64,000 nucleotides of DNA. Source: Kitasatospora aureofaciens. Its GTDB lineage: Bacteria > Actinomycetota > Actinomycetes > Streptomycetales > Streptomycetaceae. Below, in pieces: positions 41,373 to 51,654 of this stretch; positions within the stretch are counted from its first letter, which is position 1, and each line of letters begins with the position of its first letter. Where the stretch lies: NCBI GenBank assembly GCA_000720845.1, contig JODU01000012.1:248001-312000 (forward strand), in the 5' to 3' direction. A program made the translations under genes and the position numbers. The notes under the pieces are model-generated. The model did no database searches. It was not told the DNA's origin and saw nothing but the letters and a program-made list of their open reading frames with translations.

Positions 41373-42721
41373 TTGGCCGCCTCCGCGTTCTCGTCGGTGG
41401 CGTCGGTCTCGTCGGCGGGGGTGGTGGGCTCGTAGACGAGCACCGCGCGGTTGTCGGGGCGCAGGCGGGCCTTGGCGACCTCCTGGACCTCCTGCGCGGT
41501 CACCTCCAGGACCCGCTGCACGGCGGTGAGGGCGAGCTGCGGGTCGCCGAACAGGACGGCGTACCGGCACAGTTCGTCCGCGCGGCCCGCGACCGTGCCC
41601 AGTCGGTCCAGCCACTCGCGCTCGAGCTGGGCCTGGGCGCGCTCCATCTCCTCGGCCGTGGGCCCCTCTTCGGCGAACCGGGCCAGCTCCTCGTCGATGG
41701 CCGTCTCGATGACCGGCACCTCCACGTCACCGGACGTCTTCACGTCCAGCCACCCCAGGGAAGGCGCCCCGGCGAGCCGCAGCAGACCGAACCCGGCGGC
41801 GACGGCCGTGCGGTCGCGGCGTACGAGCCGGTTGTACAGGCGGGACGACTCGCCGCCGCCCAGGACGGTCAGGGCCAGGTCGGCCGCGTCGCACGCGCGT
41901 GTGCCTTCCTCCGGCAGGCGGTAGGCCGCCATCAGGGCACGGGCCGGGACCTCCTCCTCGACGATCTCGCGCAGCTGACCGCCCATGACGTCGGGCAGCG
42001 AACCGTCCCGGGGAGGCTGCTTGCCGTCGTGCGAGGCGATGGAGCCGAAGTACTTCTCGATCCAGGCGAGCGTCTGCTCCGGGTCGATGTCGCCGACGAC
42101 CGACAGCACCGCGTTGTTCGGTGCGTAGTAGGTGCGGAAGAACGCGCGCGCGTCTTCCAGGGTCGCCGCGTCAAGGTCCGCCATCGAACCGATCGGCGTG
42201 TGGTGGTAGGGGTGCCCCTCCGGGTAGGCGAGGGCGGTCAGCTTCTCGAAGGCCGTGCCGTAGGGGACGTTGTCGTAGCGCTGGCGGCGTTCGTTCTTGA
42301 CGACGTCCCGCTGGTTCTCCATCGACTCCTCGTCCAGGGCGGCCAGCAGGGAGCCCATGCGGTCGGCCTCCAGCCAGAGGGCGAGCTCCAGCTGGTGGGC
42401 GGGCATGGTCTCGAAGTAGTTGGTCCGCTCGAAGCTGGTGGTGCCGTTGAGCGAGCCGCCGGCGCCCTGCACCAGCTCGAAGTGACCGTTGCCCTTGACC
42501 TGGGCGGAGCCCTGGAACATGAGGTGCTCGAAAAGGTGAGCCAGGCCGGTGCGCCCCTTGACCTCGTGGCGCGAGCCGACGTCGTACCAGAGGCACACCG
42601 CCGCGACCGGGGTCAGGTGGTCCTCGGAGAGCACCACGCGCAGGCCGTTGGCCAGGCGGTGCTCGGTCGCTGTCAGGCCGCCGGAGCCTGCCTGGGCTGT
42701 GGCCGTGTGACCCATGGGCAT
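41369..42721 (-). CDS. M16-family zinc metallopeptidase, catalytic subunit
   Basis: 450 residues. The inverted zinc motif HLFEH (62-66) in GLAHLFEHLMFQG and the third ligand near Glu144 (SMENQRDVVKNE) are intact. The middle holds HPYHHTPIGSM, typical of pitrilysin/processing-peptidase-like enzymes. It probably degrades peptides in the cytosol together with the second subunit; no signal peptide is seen. GAAGGGAC lies six bases before ATG 42721. Divergent from parC. Confidence 0.92.
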   Translation of the reverse strand: MPMGHTATAQAGSGGLTATEHRLANGLRVVLSEDHLTPVAAVCLWYDVGSRHEVKGRTGLAHLFEHLMFQGSAQVKGNGHFELVQGAGGSLNGTTSFERTNYFETMPAHQLELALWLEADRMGSLLAALDEESMENQRDVVKNERRQRYDNVPYGTAFEKLTALAYPEGHPYHHTPIGSMADLDAATLEDARAFFRTYYAPNNAVLSVVGDIDPEQTLAWIEKYFGSIASHDGKQPPRDGSLPDVMGGQLREIVEEEVPARALMAAYRLPEEGTRACDAADLALTVLGGGESSRLYNRLVRRDRTAVAAGFGLLRLAGAPSLGWLDVKTSGDVEVPVIETAIDEELARFAEEGPTAEEMERAQAQLEREWLDRLGTVAGRADELCRYAVLFGDPQLALTAVQRVLEVTAQEVQEVAKARLRPDNRAVLVYEPTTPADETDATDENAEAAK

Positions 42722-43045
42722 GTACGTCCCTTCGATCGCGAGATCCTGGTGGCGTCACGGGGTGAACCACCTGGTGGAATCAGTGGGCGGAACTGCGGAA
42801 TTCCGTCGATCCTGCCACTGTATGCAAGCGTGCGGGCCACCGGTGGAGTTCCCGGACCCCGTACGCCGAGAGCGAGAACGCGGTTGACGGGCCGCCGGGG
42901 ACGGCGACGCCGGGCGAGGGCGTACTCTGCGGGCAGCGCCGGGCCGGGCAGCCCGTGACGGGTCCTGGTCGGTCGCTGTCAGTGCCGCAGTCCACAATGG
43001 ACGGCGTCAGATCACCGTTCACGCTTCAGCAAGGAGCCGGCAGCG
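42722..43045. other. divergent promoter region of the M16 operon and parC
   Basis: 324 bp, no credible gene. It contains the two divergent promoters; no element could be assigned with confidence beyond the AAGGAG ribosome binding site of parC. Confidence 0.5.
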
Positions 43046-45498
<2,453 letters not shown>

Positions 45499-45502
<4 letters not shown>

Positions 45503-46626
45503 AAGACGGGCGGCGGCTCCTCGGCGTCAGCGCCTTGGCCCCGGGGGTCGTCGGCGTCGGGGTCCTCGCCGTCGGGTACGTAGCGCAGGACGCCCCACAT
45601 GCCGTGCTCGTCGGCGGGCGGGGCGTCGGCGTCCCGGCGGCACGCGTCGAGTTCCTCGCCGAGGGCCGCCGCGTCGATGCCGGAGCCGATAAGGACGAGC
45701 TGGGTACGGCGGGCACCGTCGGCGTCGGCGTCGGCGTCAACGGACGCCCAGGGCTCCGGATAGAAGCGCAGGAAGCGTCCGACGGCGTGGACGGCGTACC
45801 GGTTCCGCGTGTCGTACGGGCCGAAGTCGACGTACCCCTTGATCCGGTAGAGGCCCTCGGGTCTGCTGTCGAGGAAGCGCATGAGCCGGCGCGGGTCGAG
45901 CGGGAGGCCGGAGACGAACGACAGCGTGTCGTAGGCGGCGTGCAGGTGCCCGGAGCCCGCGCCGCCCTCCGCGTGGTCGTGCAGGTCGTCGAAGGACAAC
46001 TGCCCGACCCGCTCCGCGCTGGGCCGGCAGTCGTAGAGGAACTCGGGGTCGATGCGGCCGTAGGTCGCGGGCACGACGGCGGCGCCGTCGGCGAGCGAGT
46101 GCACGAGGGCGAGCACGCGCTCGGCGTCCGGGGCCCGATCGGTCTTGTTGACCACGACCAGGTCGGCCAGGGCCAGGTGCCGGTCGACCTCGGGGTGCTT
46201 GGCGCGGGTGTCGTCGAACTCGGCGGCGTCGACGACCTCGACGAGCCCGCCGTAGACGACCCCCGGTTGCTCGCTGGCGAGCAGCATGCGCACCAGTTCC
46301 TGCGGTTCCGCCAGGCCGCTGGCCTCGATGACGATCACGTCGATGCCGGCCTCGGGGCGGGCGAGCCGTTCCAGGTACCCGTCGAGTTCACTCGCGTCGA
46401 CGGCACAGCACAGGCAGCCGTTGCCGAGGGACACGGTGGAGTCGCCGAGGGCGCCCGCGACGGCCATCGCGTCGATCTCGATCGATCCGAAGTCGTTGAC
46501 GATGGCGCCGATCCGGCTGCCTCCGCTGCGGTGGAGGAGGTGGTTCAGCAGCGTGGTCTTCCCGGAGCCGAGGAATCCGGCGAGTACGACGACCGGGATC
46601 TGCTGCGGAGTCGGGCGCTGCCCCAC
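45499..46626 (-). CDS. CobW/COG0523-family GTPase (metallochaperone-like)
   Basis: 375 residues. G1 loop GFLGSGKT (17-24), the family CxCC metal motif at Cys71/Cys73/Cys74 (GNGCLCCAV), switch region VIEASGLAEPQELVRMLL, and G4 NKTD. The C-terminal CobW_C domain has FLDSRPEGLYRIKGYVDF. These proteins deliver Zn, Co or related metals, often under zinc limitation. A His-rich loop (DLHDHAEGGAGSGHLHAAYD) could bind metal. GTG 46626 has AGAGAGG upstream. No Zur-type box was recognised. It overlaps the parC 3' end by four bases (convergent). Confidence 0.9.
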
Positions 46627-46913
46627 CGTGCGACCTCTCTCTCACCCACGCGTGCGGAATTGCCTGCTCAGGATACGGTCCGCCGCGGTCGGCACGGAGT
46701 GAACGATTGTTAGCAGCGTGCGCGGGGCAGACGTTTTCCAAGGCGCCGGACCGTGCGACCCTCGCTTCCCTCCGTGCGCCTCCTCTCCGCCTCCCCGTCG
46801 ATCAGCGCCGCTCGGCACTCTGGAGGCGGCAAGCGCCGCCCATCGCTCGCCGGTCCCCGTCAGCCGACCCGCACTCGACGACCGGCGGGCGGCCGCCTGA
46901 TTCGGGGGTTGAC

Positions 46914-47444
46914 ATGGTCATACGGAAGAACATCACGGGGAGGTTCGGCTCCGCCGCGGCCGGCATGCTGCTGGCCGCGCGACAGCGACGGCTGGACAGG
47001 GCACTTCTGCACGAACGTCGGCTGCGGCTGGAGGAGCTGGCGCTCCGGCGCGAGGCGCTGCGGCACCAGCAGCGCATGCACTGGGAGTTGCTGAACAGGG
47101 CGCTCGACGACCCTTCGCTGGCGGAGGTCATCGACACCTACGACAAGAACATCCCGGCGCAGAAACGACGACAGTTCTTCTACGCCAACGCCTGGTACGT
47201 CAACCTGTACCACCTCCACCAGGCCGGGATCCTGGATCAGGAGGAGTTGTTCGGACACTTGCGCGAGCTTTTCCAGACCCCCCTGATGCGGGAGTACTGG
47301 GAGGCGTCGAGGGAGCAGCGGGCGTCGTTCAAGGCCACGTCCGTCGAGTCACGTGTCGGCACCATGGTGGACGGACTCCTCAAGGACCTGGACGAAGCCG
47401 ACACGGACGAGTGGTGGGTGGTGGGCACCCCTCCGTCCGACTGA
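46914..47444 (+). CDS. DUF6082-like protein
   Basis: 176 residues. The N-terminal part is highly basic and helical (LLAARQRRLDRALLHERRLR), followed by QQRMHWELLNRALDDPSLAE and FFYANAWYVNLYHLHQAGIL, which match the DUF6082 pattern, with a C-terminal acidic end. Function unknown; relatives are strain-variable in Streptomyces. A GGGGG tract precedes the ATG. The gene has no visible operon partner other than the 78-residue ORF 170 bp downstream. Confidence 0.75.
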   Translation: MVIRKNITGRFGSAAAGMLLAARQRRLDRALLHERRLRLEELALRREALRHQQRMHWELLNRALDDPSLAEVIDTYDKNIPAQKRRQFFYANAWYVNLYHLHQAGILDQEELFGHLRELFQTPLMREYWEASREQRASFKATSVESRVGTMVDGLLKDLDEADTDEWWVVGTPPSD

Positions 47445-47616
47445 TGCTCCGTTCCGTCCGGCCGAGGCCCCGTTGCGTCCGGCTGAGGCTCCGTCCGGGA
47501 AGCCGTCCGCGGGTCACCCTTCCCGGGAGTGTCTTCGCCCTGTGGGGCACGCCGGGCCCGCGGATCCCAGTAACGTGCTCCCAGCACAATGGCCAACCCA
47601 GAAGGACCGGTACCCC

Positions 47617-47853
47617 TTGAAAATCGTGCGCCGCATCGGTGTGCCTCCAAGCTCGCGCGGCAGTACCTCGGGAGCCAGCTGTCCGGACCTCTTCGAGCTG
47701 AGCGACGGCAATTTCGCCGTCATCGGCACCGAAGCGACCGAGACCCTGGAGGGTGAACTTCCCGCCGATGCTTCCCGTGCCGACTACGAGCGCATCGTGG
47801 TCGTCAGCAGGGAGACCCTCATCCGGGCCAAGGCGGACATCCCGGACGCCTGA
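47617..47853 (+). CDS. small conserved Streptomyces protein (78 residues)
   Basis: LKIVRRIGVPPSSRGSTSGA ... SCPDLFELSDGNFAVIGTEA ... TETLEGELPADASRADYERI-VVVSRETLI. The DLFELSDGxFAVIGTExTE motif recurs in a common family of unknown function, often near XRE-type regulators. TTG 47617 is supported by GAAGGA ten bases upstream and by the family's usual KIVRRIG start; GTG 47626 is an alternative. Predicted compact beta-rich fold. Function unknown. Confidence 0.65.
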   Translation: MKIVRRIGVPPSSRGSTSGASCPDLFELSDGNFAVIGTEATETLEGELPADASRADYERIVVVSRETLIRAKADIPDA

Positions 47854-47989
47854 CGTCACCGTGTCTCCGGCCGTTCCCACCGACGACGGCGCACGGACCC
47901 ACCCCCGGCGAGCAACCCGGCACCCCGTCCTTGCTCGACGCTCCCCGACCAGGCCTGGCGCCCGAACGGCACCAGGCCGCTCGTGCTTC

Positions 47990-49162
47990 TCAGGCCGGAG
48001 CCGGTACGCCCACCGGGGCCCCCGGCCCGACATACCGCGCCGCCGGCCGGATGATCTTCGAGTCGCGTGCCTGTTCCAGGATGTTCGCGCTCCAGCCCAC
48101 CACCCGTGCCGCCGCGAACGTGGGCGTGAACATCTCACGGGGCAGGCCGCACAGTTCCATGACCACACCCGCGTAGAACTCGACGTTGGTGTGCAGTTCG
48201 CGCCCCGGCTTCAGCTCCGCGAGGATCGCCTCGACCTGCCGCTCCACCTCGACCGCGAACTCCACGCGCGGGCCGCCGAACCGCTGCGCCACCTCACGCA
48301 GCATCCGTGAGCGCGGATCCTCCGTGCGGTAGACCGCGTGGCCGAAGCCCATGATGCGGTCACCGGCGAGCACCCGCTCGCGGATCCACGCGTCGATGCG
48401 GTCGGGCGTGCCGATCGCGTCCAGGGTGTCCAGTGCCCGGCTGGGCGCGCCGCCGTGCAGCGGGCCGGACAACGCCGAGACCGCACCGGCCAGACAGGCC
48501 GCGACGTCCGCACCGGTCGACGCGATGACCCGCGCGGTGAAGGTCGACGCGTTGAACCCGTGGTCGATGGTGGAGATCAGGTACTGCTCGATCGCCCGGG
48601 TGCGAGCCTCGTCCGGCTCCTCACCGGTCAGCATGTAGAGGTAGTTCGCGGCGTACGACAGGTCCTCGCGGGGGTCCACCGGCTCCTGCCCCCTCCCCAA
48701 CCGGTGCAGCGCGGTCAGCAGCGTCGGCACGGCCGCGGCGGCCACCAGGGTGTCATGCCGGCGCTGGTCGGCCGAGAGGTCGAACACCGGCCGGAGGCCG
48801 AGGGCGGCGCCCAGCAGCGACAGGCCCGTGCGCATCCCGGCGAGCGGGCCGGAGCGTCCGCCCGCCTCGGCGATGGCGGGCAGGGCGGCCCGCACCGCGT
48901 CGGGGAGTCGCCGCAGCGCCGCGGTCTCGGCGGCGAAGGCGGCCCCGCGTCGCGCGTCGGGGAGTTCACCGTGGACCAGGAGGTGCCAGACGTCCTCGAA
49001 GCAACGGCTCTGCGCGAGTTCGACGGCCGAGTACTGGCGGTAGTGGTAGAAGCCCTCCAGCCCTCGTACGTCGCCGACCTCGGTGTCGGCCACCACCACA
49101 CCGGCGAGACCGCGCGGCACCTGGACGAGCGTTGCGGCGTCTGCGGTTCTGTTGACGGACAT
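47990..49162 (-). CDS. citrate synthase family protein
   Basis: 390 residues. It would condense acetyl-CoA (or propionyl-CoA) with oxaloacetate. Active-site regions: SGPLHGGAPSRALDTL and GFGHAVYRTEDPRSRML provide the two catalytic histidines; the third catalytic position, usually Asp in NVDFYSG, reads Glu in HTNVEFYAGVVMELCG. ATG 49162 has GGAGG five bases upstream. Divergent from the HTH-citrate synthase gene across 123 bp that holds a palindrome. It may be a citrate or 2-methylcitrate synthase; sequence alone does not decide. Confidence 0.88.
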   Translation of the reverse strand: MSVNRTADAATLVQVPRGLAGVVVADTEVGDVRGLEGFYHYRQYSAVELAQSRCFEDVWHLLVHGELPDARRGAAFAAETAALRRLPDAVRAALPAIAEAGGRSGPLAGMRTGLSLLGAALGLRPVFDLSADQRRHDTLVAAAAVPTLLTALHRLGRGQEPVDPREDLSYAANYLYMLTGEEPDEARTRAIEQYLISTIDHGFNASTFTARVIASTGADVAACLAGAVSALSGPLHGGAPSRALDTLDAIGTPDRIDAWIRERVLAGDRIMGFGHAVYRTEDPRSRMLREVAQRFGGPRVEFAVEVERQVEAILAELKPGRELHTNVEFYAGVVMELCGLPREMFTPTFAAARVVGWSANILEQARDSKIIRPAARYVGPGAPVGVPAPA

Positions 49163-49215
49163 GATTACCTCCTCGAACTTGACTCTACTGTCCATACTTG
49201 ATTAAGATCTGTCAA

Positions 49216-49232
49216 TATTGATTGAATCAATA
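49216..49232. promoter_or_regulatory. 17-bp palindrome between the two citrate synthase genes (candidate operator)
   Basis: TATTGATTGAATCAATA is a perfect palindrome around a central G, embedded in an A/T-rich block (49185-49235) that stands out in this GC-rich chromosome. It is centred 62 bp from the ATG of the left gene (49162, minus) and 62 bp from the ATG of the right gene (49286, plus), almost exactly midway. It is well placed to control both. Confidence 0.7.
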
Positions 49233-49285
49233 CACAGCGTCACAAGGACTCAACACGAACCGCCCCCGATCGATACGGTGACCCC

Positions 49286-50545
49286 ATGCGCGATCAAGAG
49301 CCCGAGCACCCCGCCGACCGCCAGCGGCGCCTGACCACCAGGGAGGCGGCCGAACTGCTCGGGGTGAAGCCCGAGACCGTGTACGCGTACGTCAGCCGCG
49401 GCCAGCTCGCCAGCCGACGCACGCCCGGCTCCCGGGGCAGCACCTTCGACGCCGACGAGGTGCGGGCCCTCGCCCGGCGCAACCGGCGCGACGGCGGCAC
49501 GGCCCCGGCCGCCGGGCAGGAGCTGACGGTGCGCACCCGCCTCACACTCATCGAGAGCGACCGGTACTACTACCGGGGCGTCGACGCGGTCGAGCTCGCC
49601 GCCCGCCACACCTACGAGGAGGTGGCGGAGTGGCTGTGGACCGGGCAGCTGCGTCCCGACGCCGCCTTCCCGGCCCCCGAATCCGCCGTGGCCGTCGCCC
49701 GCCGCGCCGTCGACGCCCTGCCCGAACACGCCGGCCCCGCCGACCGGCTCCGCGTCGCCGCGATCGCCGCGGCGGTCACGGACCCGCTCCGCTTCGACCT
49801 CACCGAGGACGCGGTACTGGGCACGGCGCGCTCCCTCATCCCCACCCTCGTCGCCGCGCTGCCGCCCGTACTGCGCGACGGAGACGTCCGGGACCCGATC
49901 GCCCGCCGGCTGTGGACCCGGCTCAGCGGGCAGGACGCCGACGAACCGTCCCTGCGCGCCCTCGACACGGCGCTCTGCCTCCTCGTCGACCACGACCTGG
50001 CGGCCTCCACGCTCGCCGTGCGCGTCGCCGCATCGGCACGGGCGCACGCCTACGCGGCCGTGTCCGCCGGACTCGGCGTGATCGAGGGGCCCCTGCACGG
50101 CGCCGCCGGAGGACTCGCGCACCGGATGCTGCTGGAGGTCCTCGACCTGGGCAGCGCGGCGCCGGTCGTCGCGGAGGAGTTGCGGGCCGGCCGGCGCATC
50201 CCCGGGCTCGGCCACCGGCTCTACCCGGGCGAGGACCCACGCGCGCGTGCCCTGTTCGCGCTCCTGGAGGACATCCCGCGGGCGGCACCCGCACTCGCGG
50301 CGGCCCGGGACGTCCAGGCCACCGCCGCCCGCCACACCCCGCTGCACGCCAACGTCGACCTGGCGCTCGCCGTGCTCACCGTGTCCTCCGGCATGGCCCC
50401 CACCGCGGCCGAGACGATCTTCGCGGTGGCCCGCACGGCCGGCTGGATCGCGCACGCGCTGGAGGAGTACGGGGAGCGCCCGCTGCGGATGCGGCCGAGT
50501 GGGCTGTACTCGGGCTCGAAGCCGCCGCAGCCCCTGCCGGAGTAG
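49286..50545 (+). CDS. citrate synthase with N-terminal MerR/excisionase-type HTH domain
   Basis: 419 residues. Residues about 16-65 form a helix-turn-helix of the HTH_17/MerR type: RLTTREAAELLGVKPETVYA, YVSRGQLASRR, STFDADEVRALARR. A citrate-synthase fold follows: EGPLHGAAGGLAHRMLLEV, PGLGHRLYPGEDPRARAL and NVDLALAVL supply His, His and Asp at the catalytic positions. The combination suggests a metabolite-sensing DNA-binding protein or a regulated enzyme. Start ATG 49286; no strong Shine-Dalgarno, so it may be leaderless. It is divergent from the plain citrate synthase gene with a palindrome between them. Confidence 0.88.
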   Translation: MRDQEPEHPADRQRRLTTREAAELLGVKPETVYAYVSRGQLASRRTPGSRGSTFDADEVRALARRNRRDGGTAPAAGQELTVRTRLTLIESDRYYYRGVDAVELAARHTYEEVAEWLWTGQLRPDAAFPAPESAVAVARRAVDALPEHAGPADRLRVAAIAAAVTDPLRFDLTEDAVLGTARSLIPTLVAALPPVLRDGDVRDPIARRLWTRLSGQDADEPSLRALDTALCLLVDHDLAASTLAVRVAASARAHAYAAVSAGLGVIEGPLHGAAGGLAHRMLLEVLDLGSAAPVVAEELRAGRRIPGLGHRLYPGEDPRARALFALLEDIPRAAPALAAARDVQATAARHTPLHANVDLALAVLTVSSGMAPTAAETIFAVARTAGWIAHALEEYGERPLRMRPSGLYSGSKPPQPLPE

Positions 50546-50580
50546 TGCTCAGGCGCGGCTGGAAGTCGTCACGGGCCAAG

Positions 50581-50599
50581 TCAGGTTAGGCTCACCTCT
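50581..50599. promoter_or_regulatory. iron box (DmdR/IdeR-type operator)
   Basis: TCAGGTTAGGCTCACCTCT matches the 19-bp consensus TTAGGTTAGGCTCACCTAA at 15-16 positions, with the core AGGTTAGGCTCACCT intact. It abuts the GTG start of the next gene. A TAGGCT -10-like hexamer lies inside it, seven bases before the GTG, so repressor binding would cover -10 and start site. Confidence 0.88.
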
Positions 50600-51544
50600 G
50601 TGAGTACGTGCTCAGCCGTCTCCCGGGACCTCGACGAGCCCGTTGCGGGCACCGCGCCCGTAGCGAGGACCTGGTTGCTGCTCGAACAGCCCGGCCCGTG
50701 GGGCGCCAAGGCGCTCACCGCGAGCCACCTGGACTCCGCGCTGGGGCGCGCCCTCGACGCGGCGGTGAAGGGCACGGGCGTGCGCGTCGCGCTCGTGCGC
50801 CGCCCCGGCCGCCACGCGGACCCGGGCACGTCCGCCGAACGCACCGTGTACGCGGCCCACACCGTGCCGGGAAACGTGTGGCTGCACGGCACCACGATCA
50901 AGGACCCCCGTCGGCTGCTCGACCTGGACTTCGCGGCACTCGGCCGGGGCGATCACCACACCTTCGACTCGGTGCTGGACGGCCGCCCCCACACGGGCGA
51001 TCCGCTCGCCCTCGTGTGCACCAACGGAAAGCGCGACCGGTGCTGCGCCCTCCTCGGCAGACCTCTCGCGGCCGAACTCGCCGCCTCCGGTGCCGAGGGC
51101 GTCTGGGAAGTCACCCACCTGGGCGGTCACCGCTTCTCACCGACCGTGCTCGTGCTGCCCCACGGGTACGTCTACGGCCGGGTCCAGGCCCATGCCGTCA
51201 AGGAGATCCTGCACAGCGCGCGGGAGAACCGGATCGTCGTCGAGGACTGCCGCGGGAACTCCGCGTGGGAGCGCCCGGGCCAGGCCGCCGAGCTGGCCCT
51301 GCGCTCGGCCCTCGGCGAGGACACTGCCCAGGCTCTGACCGTCGTACGGACGGAGGGCGTCGCCCCTCGCTGGGAGGTGACCCTGGCCCACCGCGACGGC
51401 CGGCGCTGGCGGGTCACCGTCGTACAGGGGGCGTCGGCGCCACCCCGGCCGGAGAGCTGCGGGGCGTCGGTGCTGGGCTCGCCGGCGCGGATGGAGGTCA
51501 CCGCGGTGCGCGCCCTGCCGGTGACGGCGGCACTGGCGAGCTGA
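50600..51544 (+). CDS. sucrase/ferredoxin-like protein
   Basis: 314 residues. The fold is the sucrase/ferredoxin-like (thioredoxin-like ferredoxin) family: LLLEQPGPWGAKAL opening, the cysteine motif ALVCTNGKRDRCCALLGRPL, VWEVTHLGGHRFSPTVLVLP and GYVYGRV. The C-x8-C/C spacing resembles [2Fe-2S] thioredoxin-like ferredoxins. The promoter is a near-perfect iron box, so expression is expected under iron limitation; relatives may act in siderophore-iron release or redox. GTG 50600 starts right at the box, suggesting a leaderless mRNA. Confidence 0.85.
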   Translation: MSTCSAVSRDLDEPVAGTAPVARTWLLLEQPGPWGAKALTASHLDSALGRALDAAVKGTGVRVALVRRPGRHADPGTSAERTVYAAHTVPGNVWLHGTTIKDPRRLLDLDFAALGRGDHHTFDSVLDGRPHTGDPLALVCTNGKRDRCCALLGRPLAAELAASGAEGVWEVTHLGGHRFSPTVLVLPHGYVYGRVQAHAVKEILHSARENRIVVEDCRGNSAWERPGQAAELALRSALGEDTAQALTVVRTEGVAPRWEVTLAHRDGRRWRVTVVQGASAPPRPESCGASVLGSPARMEVTAVRALPVTAALAS

Positions 51545-51551
51545 CACCCCG

Positions 51552-51618
51552 CGGGAGGCACCCGCCACCCCCACGGGAGACACCCGCCACCCCACGGGAG
51601 ATACGCGCCACACCCCCC
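51552..51618. repeat. three imperfect tandem repeats (~21 bp)
   Basis: Three units: GCGGGAGGCACCCGCCACCC, ACGGGAGACACCCGCCACCC and ACGGGAGATACGCGCCACAC, between the sucrase/ferredoxin-like gene and the sensor kinase. Each unit holds a small GGGxx..xxCCC hairpin. Could serve as weak terminators or a regulatory array; no evidence which. Confidence 0.6.
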
Positions 51619-51654
51619 TACGGCATGCCACCGGCCCCACGTACCGTCATGGCC

